From NCBI RefSeq assembly GCF_000177675.1, contig NZ_ADGX01000031.1, positions 1 to 64,000 on the forward strand: a stretch of 64,000 nucleotides of DNA. Direction: 5' to 3'. A model generated the notes under the pieces. It worked only from the letters and a program-made list of their open reading frames with translations, had not been told where the DNA came from and did no database searches. Positions 16,471 to 27,807 of the stretch are shown in pieces. Made by a program: the position numbers and the translations under genes. Each line of letters starts with the position of its first letter. Positions within the stretch are counted from its first letter, which is position 1. The stretch comes from Parafrankia sp. EUN1f (GTDB taxonomy: Bacteria; Actinomycetota; Actinomycetes; Frankiales; Frankiaceae).

Positions 16471-18567
16471 GTGAGCCCACCGGCCGCACCACCCGAGCCG
16501 CCAACGCCGGCCGGGCCCACCCTGCGGGTCGGGTGGGCACTCATGGGCAAGGAGCGCGGCGGCTTCACCGACTACGTCGTCCTCCGGTCGAACGAGGCCT
16601 ACTTCAGCAGGTCCGCCTACCAGACAATCCTGCACCGGTACTCCCCCGGAACACCGCCACACGCGCAGCGCACCAGCCTGCCCGGGTCACTGCCCTGGGT
16701 GACGGTGAGCTACGCCCCACTCGGTCGGAACACCGGGCAGACCGTGCTCGGGATCGCCGAACGCACCTGGTCCGACGAGGCCGACGCGTCCGGGCGCCCG
16801 ATCGCGCACACCCGCTACGTCTGCGTCCCGTTCAGCGCGCTCGCCGCCGCTCCGGTCTCCTACGCGGGCCTGCACACCGCTCTGGCCAGCCCGACGATCC
16901 AGCGCCCGATGCTCCAGCACTCGGCGACGGGGACCCAGCCCGCGGTGACGGGGACCGCCGTGGGCAGCCTGCCCGTCACCGTGCCGCGCCTCGACCCGAT
17001 GCGGATCGCGGATAGCCTGGCCACCGACGACGGGCAGTGGTTCCTGCTGGCGGCCGAGGCCGCGGCGCTCGTCCTGGCCGGCAGGGTGGCCATCCTCGGC
17101 TTCCCGGCCCCCAGCCGCGACGAGCCGACCGCGCGGACGCGGCTGCGTTTCCTCGACGCGGTAGCGGCGCTGCTGCCCTACGGCCAGCGGGCCCGGCTGA
17201 CCGCCAGCACCTGGGCGGTCAGCGGCGCCGCTCACCGGATCCGGCTTGCCTTCACCGACCAGCCCCGCCAGGGTGACCTGGTTCTGCGCTGGCGCGACCC
17301 GCGACCGCGGCCCGACCAGCTGCCGGGCCCGGCCGCCGACTACTTCGATCTGCTGCTGCGGCTGCGCGACCAGGCAGGCGGATCACTGGCCGCCCTCGTC
17401 GCCCACCTCACCGGCTACCCGACCGCCTACCCCGCCGCCTGGCATCGGCTCAGGGCAACCGCACGTGCCTACTTCCACCTGCACGAGATGGGCGGGGGCG
17501 ACACCGCCGACGCCCTGGCCGCCCTGGTCGCCCGGCGGCTGGCCCCGGGCCGGTTGTTGCCTTACACCGCCCCGACGGACGCCGAGCAGTGGCAGGCCGT
17601 CCAGGAGAAGGCGGTGGAGGAGGTCGCCGAGCTGGTGCGCGCCGCCTGGGACGACGAGCGGCCGCGCGACGACGACGCGACGCGGACGTTCAGCCGGCGG
17701 CTGCTGGCCGTGGTCGCGCAGGTGCCCCGGGACGACCTCGCCCTCGAACTGATCCGCCTGGCCGTTCTCGACGACCTCGGCCTCGACAGCGCCCTGAACA
17801 CAGGTACAGCCACAGCCACAGACGCAGGAACCGCCGTCGAGCGCCAGGCGACGGCGACGGCGACGGCGTCGACGCGGCGCTGGCTGCGCTGGCTGGAGAG
17901 CGCGCCCGAGCTCGCCGACCAGACGCGCCCCTTCCGCGCCGTTCTCGACGGCTCCCCCAGCCCGGACGTCGTCGAAACACTCCACGGCCGGGCCCGCTAC
18001 CTGCTGTCGCTCTCCCAGCTCGCCCGGCTCCGCGGAACCGGCGCCGCCATGATGGTCCTGCTGGATCCCTGGCTGTGGCAGACCGTCCCAGCCCTGTCGC
18101 CGCGGCACCGGCAGGACTGGGCCGCCGAGATCCGCGGCTTCCGCTTCGGCACCCCGAGGAGAGCGGCCCGCTACGACCTGCTCCTGCTGATACTGGGTGA
18201 AGCCCCCGCCAGGCCGTTGGGACGCCGGATCAACACCATGGCGAAGGACTACACGGAGGCATTCCAGGAGCACTTCACCACCCTGCTGCGGGAGCAGGGT
18301 GCGGACGGGCGGGTCGACCAGGCCCTGACCGCCCTGGCCCGTTCCATCCTCGACACCGGCTGGCCCCAGGACGAGGTACAGGTGGACCTCATGCTCAGGG
18401 TGCTGGAGCAGCTCGTCCGCCAGGTCCACGCCAACATCGACCAGCGTGATCGGCCACCCGGACTGGCCGCGCTGATCAAGGTGGTCGGCAGCTTCCTGAT
18501 CAGGAACTCGTGGGCCAGGAACCTGCCAGCCGGCCGGCAGTGGCGCATCTGGCTACCGAAGCTCTGA
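16471..18567 (+). CDS. GTPase-associated protein (GAP1-like), second copy
   Basis: A 698-residue soluble protein of the GAP1-like type. The N-terminal module starts RVGWALMGKERGGFTDYVVL, contains SPGTPPHAQRTSLPGSLPWV, and parallels the module in the locus B protein (FEWALLGKEPGQREDYQIL). The next module, RTRLRFLDAVAALLPYGQRA to RIRLAFTDQ, is also shared by all three paralogues. The remaining ~400 residues are predicted helical with no catalytic motif, and no membrane anchor is present, unlike the 9292-11694 copy. It starts at GTG 16471, 10 bp after the GTPase gene, forming a two-gene operon. I infer that it binds the GTPase or links it to an effector. Confidence 0.65.
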   Translation: MSPPAAPPEPPTPAGPTLRVGWALMGKERGGFTDYVVLRSNEAYFSRSAYQTILHRYSPGTPPHAQRTSLPGSLPWVTVSYAPLGRNTGQTVLGIAERTWSDEADASGRPIAHTRYVCVPFSALAAAPVSYAGLHTALASPTIQRPMLQHSATGTQPAVTGTAVGSLPVTVPRLDPMRIADSLATDDGQWFLLAAEAAALVLAGRVAILGFPAPSRDEPTARTRLRFLDAVAALLPYGQRARLTASTWAVSGAAHRIRLAFTDQPRQGDLVLRWRDPRPRPDQLPGPAADYFDLLLRLRDQAGGSLAALVAHLTGYPTAYPAAWHRLRATARAYFHLHEMGGGDTADALAALVARRLAPGRLLPYTAPTDAEQWQAVQEKAVEEVAELVRAAWDDERPRDDDATRTFSRRLLAVVAQVPRDDLALELIRLAVLDDLGLDSALNTGTATATDAGTAVERQATATATASTRRWLRWLESAPELADQTRPFRAVLDGSPSPDVVETLHGRARYLLSLSQLARLRGTGAAMMVLLDPWLWQTVPALSPRHRQDWAAEIRGFRFGTPRRAARYDLLLLILGEAPARPLGRRINTMAKDYTEAFQEHFTTLLREQGADGRVDQALTALARSILDTGWPQDEVQVDLMLRVLEQLVRQVHANIDQRDRPPGLAALIKVVGSFLIRNSWARNLPAGRQWRIWLPKL

Positions 18568-18587
18568 GCAGGAGACCGGCCTAGAAG

Positions 18588-18776
18588 ATCACTGAAAATC
18601 TTGGTGCGGGGCTGACTGAGGCGGATCGCTGTGGTTTGAGGGGGTGCGGCGGTCAGGGTCCAGCCGTTGGTGCTGGTGCGGGTGAGTCCGAGGGTGATCA
18701 GCCGGCGCAGGTTGAGAGCGGCGGCCCGGTGGTGGAACCAGGTGTCGTTCCGGGTCACGCCGCGGTAGGGCACTCG
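18588..18776 (-). pseudogene. Transposase C-terminal remnant
   Basis: On the minus strand about 60 codons resemble the C-terminus of a DDE transposase: VPYRGVTRNDTWFHHRAAAL followed by NLRRLITLGL and a short basic tail. The pattern YRGxxxNxxWxHxRAAAxNLRRL is familiar from actinobacterial insertion-sequence transposases. No catalytic DDE region, start codon or terminal inverted repeats remain. It abuts the truncated regulator fragment that begins at about 18776 on the other strand. It marks an old insertion at the right edge of locus A. Confidence 0.5.
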
Positions 18777-19309
18777 GCGCCCGCGCTGTCCAGGCCACCA
18801 TCGCCTTCTGGTCGGACCGGCCCAGAGAAGGGATACGGCTGACGACCACGGGCCTCGACCACGCCAGAGCAGGGTCCGGCAAGGTTCGCCTGCACGCCGT
18901 GCAGGCCCGCTCCTACGCGATGATCGGAGCCGCGGACGAGGCGATGACCGCATTGGTCGCCGCCCAGCGCGCCGCCGAGGCAGACGTGTCAGACGACCTT
19001 CTCGACAGTGTGGGCGGCGAGTTCTCGTTCGGCGAGGAACGCCGGCTCCTCAGCGCCGCCGCCACCCATCTCGCACTCAGCCAACTCGACCAGGCTGAGC
19101 ACGCGGCATCCCAGGCGATCGACCTGTTCACCGCGATACCGACCGCCGACAGGTGGACACCAGGTGAGCACGGCGCCCGCATCGATCTGATCGTCGCCCG
19201 GACGCTGGGCGGCGATCTCGACAGCGCGCACGACGCCCTCGTCCCCGTACTCGCACTGCCGTCCGAGCAACGCACGGGACGCCTGACGGGGCGGCTCCAC
19301 CGGCGGTGA
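18776..19309 (+). pseudogene. C-terminal fragment of a TPR-type (XRE family) transcriptional regulator
   Basis: An open frame of ~177 codons without a convincing start reads as TPR-like helices: ARSYAMIGAADEAMTALVAA, then LSQLDQAEHAASQAIDLF, then a final TLGGDLDSAHDALVPVLALP. This matches the C-terminal tetratricopeptide half of the XRE-family regulators common in actinomycetes. The helix-turn-helix half is missing, apparently cut off at the transposase remnant. The end is also abnormal, running into the MaoC fragment with a GTGA overlap. I infer a truncated, probably non-functional gene. Confidence 0.5.
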
Positions 19310-19581
19310 CAGTCGCCGGCTGGCACGGCTGCGACCATGTCGGCCCGGTCCACGAGGGCAACACCCTACGCAGCGACGTGACGGTGGAGGACCTGACCCC
19401 GCTGCCGGCCGGCGGCGGACTCGTCGGCCTGCGCTCCCGGGTCCGCGCCGACGCCACCATCCCAGCCCCCGACGGCCGCACCGCGCCGACCGGCGGCGCG
19501 GGCGAAGGTGGCGGTGGCGGTGGCGGTGGCGACGGCAGCCGGGACGTCCTCGACTGGCGCTTCGTAGCCGTTCTCCCCTGA
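19306..19581 (+). pseudogene. C-terminal fragment of a MaoC-type acyl dehydratase
   Basis: Ninety-one codons resemble the end of a MaoC-family acyl dehydratase: AGWHGCDHVGPVHEGNTLRS, then VTVEDLTPLPAGGG and a DVLDWRFVAVLP ending. The first half of the hot-dog domain is absent, so the fragment is unlikely to work. A glycine-rich (GGTGGC)n stretch interrupts it. Bases 19387-19544 recur almost exactly at 25807-25958, on the far side of the pectin gene island, in the same orientation. Confidence 0.55.
19387..19544 (+). repeat. Left copy of a ~155 bp direct repeat (MaoC fragment)
   Basis: The 158 bases starting GAGGACCTGACCCC and ending GCAGCCGGGA are repeated at 25807-25958. Comparing by eye, the copies differ by two single-base changes and one 6-bp GGTGGC unit (this copy has one more). 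The two copies flank 6.3 kb containing the pectinesterase, pectate lyase and sigma-lyase genes. This layout is expected after a duplication or homologous insertion. Confidence 0.85.
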
Positions 19582-19593
19582 CCGAAAGTGCCT

Positions 19594-19626
19594 CCTGGCA
19601 GGAGCTGCGCCGTCGCTCCTGCCAGG
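19594..19626. terminator. Inverted repeat, possible terminator
   Basis: Arms CCTGGCAGGAG and CTCCTGCCAGG (11 bp, perfect) enclose an 11-base loop, just after the MaoC fragment and before the pectinesterase stop. There is no T-run on either strand, so it may be a G/C-rich bidirectional terminator or simply a stable hairpin. It lies between converging units. Confidence 0.4.
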
Positions 19627-19692
19627 AACAGCACCGCGGCGCAGACACGCCGCTGGCGCGGTCAGCGGTGAAGAGTTCCCCGCGGCTGGTCC

Positions 19693-22751
<3,059 letters not shown>

Positions 22752-23356
22752 ATCAAGTCCTTCACCTGAGATTGCTCCGAAGGCATCACTAAACGAGATT
22801 TAGGGCAGCCAGAAGCGCCACTGGATGCCATCCGACATCAGAATTCATGCCCAGGCACAGCGATCTCGGCTCCGCGGATTTTCCACGCGCTTCGCGCGCT
22901 CCATACCCGTGCGGCCTGGCCAGGGCAGCGCGGGAGATGGGCTCCGATGCCGTGCTCGCATGTGTGCATTCGCCCGGCGGCTCCGCGCCAGCCGGGCGCA
23001 CTGTTCAGGCCGCCGTTCCGTGTTGGTTCGGCGGGCGTCCGTGGTGACTGCCGCCAGTCAGCGTCGCGGCGCCGCGAGAGTGGCCTCGGCACTGTCACCG
23101 CTGGCGGGCGGCGGCGAGCGGAGCGCGGTCAGGCGCATATCGGTCCCTTCAGGGTCACCATCCGGTCGGGCGGGCCGCGTAACAGGTCTGTCACCCTGCG
23201 GAGCACCACCGGACGGCGTGCTCGAAATGTCGTGGACGTCTAGGTAGATGCGTCGACGTGGGCGCGGACTACAGAAATCTCGAAGTTGGGATCCGACGTG
23301 CCGGGAGCGCCGGCCATCACCTCGCCGGGGACAGCCAGCCCACGTTCGCCCGCGCC
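22752..23356. other. 605-bp gap upstream of the pectate lyase, no gene seen
   Basis: No open frame here has family-like content; those listed on either strand are Arg/Gly-rich shadows. The part next to 22752-22860 is AT-richer and should hold the promoter of the pectate lyase (minus strand). I see no clear operator, terminator or RNA structure. Confidence 0.4.
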
Positions 23357-25540
23357 TCAGCCGCCCGCCGACATCGCGGCGCCCAGGTCGGTTCCGGTCA
23401 CGAGGAAGCCTGTGGCCGCGAGAGTGCCGTCGAGCGCACGTTCCCCCTGCGCGTTCCGCGGGTCCGTGGAGCGGAAGCGGACCGCGCCGCCGTCGCCGGC
23501 CTGCCAGGTGTTGCGGCCGAGCTCCGCTCCTTCGCCGACGACCGCCTGACTCGCGTTGCCGACCGAGACGTTGTTCCGCAGCACCGCGGCCGCCCGGGGA
23601 ACCTTGAAGCCGATGCCACCGTTGCGGAACGCGGTGTTATTGATCATCTGCATTGCCCCGGTGTTGCCGCCGTCGTCAAAACCGGAACCGACGTTGTCCC
23701 AGGCGGCGTTGTGCCGCGCGACGTGCGCCGCCGAACGGACTGGGGCGCCGCCACCGAACCGAAAGCCCGTCGCGTTGCTGTCCCAGCTCGGTAGCCCCCA
23801 CCGGTTGATCCCGTTGCCGTACGCCCAGTTGTGTTCCACCGTCACCGGGCTGGCGAAGCTGCCGAAGTCGAAGCCGTCGTTGGCATTGTTGAAGGAGCGG
23901 TTTCCGCGCAGCAGGTTGCCCTCGCCGAAGCCGAACTTCACGGCCACCCCGGTGCCGACCCCGCCCGGATCCGCCGGATCGCGGTTGTTGAAGAAGTCGC
24001 AGTCGAGCACCTGGTTGCCAATCGTCCCGTCATCGCGCAGGGTCAACGACGACCGGACGTTGTCGTGGATGACCAGCTGCTGGAAAACGTTGTACTGGCA
24101 GGCCAGGCACACATAGGCGTGACTGCGGGAGTTCTTGATCTCCAGCCCTCGCACGGTCCAGTAGCTGGCGCTTTGAGTGATCATCCACTTGTCGGCGGGC
24201 ACCCGGCCCGCGTCGATCACCGGGCGCTCGGCGCCGTAGTTGGTGAGCGTGATCCGCTGCTGCGCGCTGCCACTGGTCCTGATCTCGACCGGTTCGGCCG
24301 GGCGGTAGAGCCCGCCGCGCATCACGATGGTCTGCCCCGGCCGCACCACGGCCACGGCCCTGGAAAGAGTGGCCAAGGGCTCCTCGATAGTGCCGGCTCC
24401 ACCGTCCGAGCCATCCGGGGCGACATAGATGTCGCCAGCGACCACGCCGTTGGCACCACTGGCAGGCGGGGCCAGGGCCGCGCTGGACGGCGCGGCCGAC
24501 GAGCCCGCGACCCCGAACGACTGGGCCGCGCCGCTGGCCATGCCGGAGCCGGGCTTCGTCGGGCTGCTGACGATCACGGGGACGGCTTCTGTCCCGAGCA
24601 GGGGCCGTTCGACAACCGCGTAGGTGAAGGCACCGCCGAGCGCGACTGTCACTGCCGCGCCCCCCGCGGCCACCTTGCTTGAAAAAACGTCCCGGATCAC
24701 TCCCCACACCGCCGCGGGGGCGGTCGAGGCCGTCGCCGGCATCGCGGCGGCAAGCCCGATCGCCGCGGGGAGGGCAGCGACCCCGTACAGCAGTTGCTCC
24801 GGGGCCACCAGCTCACGCTCGTACCGGCCGCAGTGCGGGCAGCCGCGTACATGCCGGGACAGCCGCTTGCGCCACAGCGGGTCCGGATGGCCGTTCCAGG
24901 GGCGGATAAGGCCGTCCAGGTCGCGGCAGCGCGGGGAGGCCCTCAGCGCATGCGCGATCATACGGGTCGCCTCGAGCTGTACCTTCATCCGCCGCAGGCG
25001 CACCGACGCGTGCCTGGTGCCGACCGACAGCGCCGCCGCCAGCTCGGCTCGGCTGAGCTCGCCCACCGCTTCCTGCCACCAGAGGGACAGCAGGCGCCGG
25101 TCATCGTCGTCCAGCCAACGGGCCGCCTCCACCAGGTTTCGGCGCTGGCCGGCGAGAACCAGCTCGGTCACCGTGCGCTCGGCGAAGTCACCGGCGGGGT
25201 CCGCCGGTTCCGCCCCTGGGTCCTGCTGGTCGAACCGGGAGGTCGGCTTCGGGCGGCGCAGGTGCAGCTGGACCTCACGATGCGCGATGGCCAGCACCCA
25301 GGAGCGGAATCTATCCGGCTCCCGGAGACCGGGTAACCCGCGTACGACCCGGATCATTGTTTCCTGCACGACGTCGTCGACATCAGCGTGGTTGTTCAGT
25401 GCCTTACCGACAACGCCGTACACCAGCGGCAGATGCACGGAGATCAGGTCGGTCAGCGCGTCCTCATCACCCGCCCGTGCGGCATCGACAAGGACACTCA
25501 CATCAACAGCGGTCGCTCCGGACGGCACCTTCGACACCAT
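23357..25540 (-). CDS. ECF sigma factor fused through a zinc motif and membrane segment to a pectate-lyase-like beta-helix domain
   Basis: A 727-residue fusion. Residues ~10-95 are sigma region 2 (DVDDVVQETMIRVVRGLPGL), and ~130-195 region 4 (WWQEAVGELSRAELAAALSV). Near 225-240 comes an anti-sigma-like RHVRGCPHC zinc motif. One or two hydrophobic segments (about 250-310) and a Ser/Ala/Pro-rich linker follow. From ~380 there is a right-handed beta-helix: GTIEEPLATLSRAV, GLEIKNSRSHAYV and NDGFDFGSFASPV, like PL9-type lyases. Predicted topology puts the sigma part in the cytoplasm and the lyase-like part outside. Actinobacterial ECF groups with such C-terminal extensions are known (I recall ECF53). 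Beside pectinase genes it probably senses pectin fragments and switches them on (inference). Confidence 0.88.
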   Translation of the reverse strand: MVSKVPSGATAVDVSVLVDAARAGDEDALTDLISVHLPLVYGVVGKALNNHADVDDVVQETMIRVVRGLPGLREPDRFRSWVLAIAHREVQLHLRRPKPTSRFDQQDPGAEPADPAGDFAERTVTELVLAGQRRNLVEAARWLDDDDRRLLSLWWQEAVGELSRAELAAALSVGTRHASVRLRRMKVQLEATRMIAHALRASPRCRDLDGLIRPWNGHPDPLWRKRLSRHVRGCPHCGRYERELVAPEQLLYGVAALPAAIGLAAAMPATASTAPAAVWGVIRDVFSSKVAAGGAAVTVALGGAFTYAVVERPLLGTEAVPVIVSSPTKPGSGMASGAAQSFGVAGSSAAPSSAALAPPASGANGVVAGDIYVAPDGSDGGAGTIEEPLATLSRAVAVVRPGQTIVMRGGLYRPAEPVEIRTSGSAQQRITLTNYGAERPVIDAGRVPADKWMITQSASYWTVRGLEIKNSRSHAYVCLACQYNVFQQLVIHDNVRSSLTLRDDGTIGNQVLDCDFFNNRDPADPGGVGTGVAVKFGFGEGNLLRGNRSFNNANDGFDFGSFASPVTVEHNWAYGNGINRWGLPSWDSNATGFRFGGGAPVRSAAHVARHNAAWDNVGSGFDDGGNTGAMQMINNTAFRNGGIGFKVPRAAAVLRNNVSVGNASQAVVGEGAELGRNTWQAGDGGAVRFRSTDPRNAQGERALDGTLAATGFLVTGTDLGAAMSAGG

Positions 25541-26068
25541 CCCGCCTTCCCTTCGCCGCGCCTACGTCCCCCGCCCGCGACGGGTGGGACCATAACTGCG
25601 CACCGGCGAACAGACCGTTCAGGCCCGAGGAAGCCGACCCTGTAAATCGGCCGGCCGGATCCCCTGCGGCGGACCGCTCATGCGGCCGTATGTTCGCAGA
25701 ACACTCCCTCCCTGTAAAGACGCGGATGGCCACCAAGGGTGGGCGTAAAACAACGAGCAACAAATTGCTGCACAATTCTCGGCGGTCGGCCATGGCGCGG
25801 AGATGAGAGGACCTGACCCCGCCGCCGGCCGGCGGCGGACTCGTCGGCCTGCGCTCCCGGGTCCGCGCCGACGCCACCACCCCAGCCCCCGACGGCCGCA
25901 CCGCGCCGACCGGCGGCGCGGGCGAAGGTGGCGGTGGCGGTGGCGACGGCAGCCGGGAACCGGCGGCGCTCTTCTTGGCAGGAATACGTCGTCCCCTGCC
26001 GGGACACCGTCCGCTTTCCGATTCCTGCCACCTCCGACACCCGGCTCGCCCGCGCCGTTTACACCTAG
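25541..26068. other. 528-bp gap holding the right-hand MaoC repeat copy
   Basis: No intact gene. Bases 25541-25800 should contain the promoter of the sigma-lyase gene. Bases 25690-25800 include an AT-richer stretch that shows no recognisable family. The MaoC-fragment repeat lies at 25807-25958, followed by sequence with a GGCAGGAAT/ATTCCTGCC inverted pair near 25977-26030. Confidence 0.4.
25807..25958 (+). repeat. Right copy of the ~155 bp direct repeat (MaoC fragment)
   Basis: 152 bases matching 19387-19544 in the same orientation, differing by two substitutions and one missing GGTGGC unit. No part of the MaoC gene outside the repeated core is present, so this copy is a bare duplicate. Together with the left copy it brackets the pectin island. 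Confidence 0.85.
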
Positions 26069-27511
26069 CTAGGCGGCGGGGTGGTTCTGGAGGAGTACGA
26101 ACAGGGATTCGCCGAGGTTGAGCCGGCCGCCGTTGCGGGTGGTGATGGCGTCCGGTGCTACGTGGTCGGTGTCGCCTGCGAGCGCGGCAGCCGGGCGGTC
26201 TCCGGGGGTTGCCGGTGGTGCCGGGACGAGGGTGCGGCCGTCGCGGAGCAGCGCGGTGATCGTTCCGTCGGGGGTTCTGCGGAGCACGATGCCCTCTTCG
26301 TGGAGGTGGCGGTGGTGGGTGCCGCAGATGAGGGTGAGGTTGTCGAGGTCGGTGTGGCCGCCGTCGGCCCAGCCGGTGAGGTGGTGGATGTTCAGCCATC
26401 GGGTGTGGTCGCAGCCCGGGTACTGGCAGGTGCCGTGGTCACGGGCGTGGACCGCGGCGCGGAGCCGGCGGGTGGGGAACCGATACCGCCGGCCGAGGCG
26501 TAGTGGGTTGCCGTGGGGGTCGGTGAGCATCGCCTGGACGAGGCTGTCGCAGCCGAGGCGTTGCAGCACCGCCGGTGGGAGCGTGGCCGGTGAGGCGTCA
26601 CCGGTCGTGGTGGTGCCGGTGGTGGTGGGTTGCAGGTCGGTGGGGTGCAGGTGCAGGACGAGGGTGTGCGCGGGGTGGACGAGCCCGGGGGCGCGGTGGT
26701 GCAGGAAGCTTTCGGCGAGGGCGACGAGGCCGTCGGCGTCACGCTGCCGATCCGACGCCGGCCCCGGCTCTGGTTCCGGCTCTGGCTCTGGTTCGGGTTC
26801 CGTGGTGGATTCGGTGGCGCCCGGTTCCGCGGTGCCGTGTTCGGTGGTGGTGAGGCTGTCGCGGGCGGTTTCGATCGCGGCGATCAGCTGGGCGCCCTGG
26901 TCGGCGGGGAGTACGGCAGTCAGGTGGATCATGCCGTCCTCATCGGTGCGCCAGGACACCCGGCGGGCGGCACGTATCCGGGCCCGGGTATCGGGGTCGG
27001 CGCTGCGTTGCCGGTAGGCGCGGGCCAGGTGTTCCAGGGCGCCGGCGGTGCAGTGTTCGGCGTGGTGGAGCCAGGTCTGTTCGGTGTCGGGGCGGGCGAC
27101 CCGGGTGATCGCGCGGACCTTCGAGTAGGACAGGGTTCCGGCGGCGAACGCGGCGCGGATCGCGGGGAGCTGTTCGAGGGCGTGGGCGGTGGCGAGGTGC
27201 TCGCGGGCGGTTCTCGGGTTGAGTCCGCATCGCCAGGACAGCCAGTGCGCGCAGGAACGCATCCCGATGCCGGACCAGCCGGTGCGCCGGTCGAAGGCGG
27301 CGAGCAGGGCCAGCCAGGTGCAGGTCGCGGCCGCGATCCGGCCGGCCCACTGGCAGATCGCGGTCTCCAGCTCGCCGACCGGGACGGCGTCGGGGTCCGC
27401 CGGGAGAGCGGCGGGCGGGAGACGCGCTGCCGGATCGGGGCCGGTGGGCGGGGAGTTCGTGGTGGGCGTGGCGCGGGGAGCGTCGGGAGTGACAGCAGCA
27501 GTGCCGATCAT
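26069..27511 (-). CDS. DUF222 / HNH endonuclease domain protein (13E12-repeat type)
   Basis: A ~480-residue member of the actinobacterial DUF222-HNH family, often present in many copies per genome. The N-terminal helical DUF222 domain spans about residues 45-250 and includes GWSGIGMRSCAHWLSWRCGL and the SYSKVRAITRVA helix. An acidic Glu-Pro repeat linker (EPEPEPEPEP) follows. The C-terminal HNH nuclease has CQYPGCDHTRWLNIHHLTGW, then a GGHTDLDNLTLIC segment and HHRHLHE, giving the metal-binding Cys/His set. I chose ATG 27511; the frame is open to 27586 and no strong ribosome site decides it. Function in the cell is not established. It stands alone between the pectin island and locus B. Confidence 0.88.
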   Translation of the reverse strand: MIGTAAVTPDAPRATPTTNSPPTGPDPAARLPPAALPADPDAVPVGELETAICQWAGRIAAATCTWLALLAAFDRRTGWSGIGMRSCAHWLSWRCGLNPRTAREHLATAHALEQLPAIRAAFAAGTLSYSKVRAITRVARPDTEQTWLHHAEHCTAGALEHLARAYRQRSADPDTRARIRAARRVSWRTDEDGMIHLTAVLPADQGAQLIAAIETARDSLTTTEHGTAEPGATESTTEPEPEPEPEPEPGPASDRQRDADGLVALAESFLHHRAPGLVHPAHTLVLHLHPTDLQPTTTGTTTTGDASPATLPPAVLQRLGCDSLVQAMLTDPHGNPLRLGRRYRFPTRRLRAAVHARDHGTCQYPGCDHTRWLNIHHLTGWADGGHTDLDNLTLICGTHHRHLHEEGIVLRRTPDGTITALLRDGRTLVPAPPATPGDRPAAALAGDTDHVAPDAITTRNGGRLNLGESLFVLLQNHPAA

Positions 27512-27654
27512 GAGGATCACCGGGCCAGGGGTGTCGTCGGTCCATCGGACCCGCGCATCGTCACATCGACCACCGACAGTTTTCACAACCTCAACACGAT
27601 CACAGCCCCACCTCGAGTCGGGGTGACCGTCCGGACGGCGACCGCAGCCGACGG

Positions 27655-27682
27655 GTGAGGTGGTTCAGCGGAACCGCCTCAC
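27655..27682. terminator. Hairpin after locus B, possible terminator
   Basis: Arms GTGAGGTGGTTC and GAACCGCCTCAC pair along 12 bp with one G-U, around a 4-base loop. It is 125 bp downstream of the last gene of locus B (minus strand) and upstream of the HNH gene. No T-run follows. A role in ending locus B transcription is inferred. Confidence 0.4.
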
Positions 27683-27807
27683 AGTCTGGCTGTGTTGATG
27701 TCGATGTTTACGGGGCCGGGCCACGCTCGACGAGCTTGCCGACGGCGCGGCGCCGACAGTTCGCAGAGCGCTCCACCCACCTGTTTCAGCGCGGCATGCC
27801 CTTGGTG

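Noticed and set aside
23258..23794. 178-codon plus-strand frame at the end of the sigma-lyase gene
   Set aside because: Overlaps the beta-helix coding region antisense and has no recognisable motif.
26069..27511. DUF222-HNH protein as a homing endonuclease in an intron or intein
   Set aside because: No split host gene or intein motifs around it; it is a free-standing member of a common actinobacterial family.
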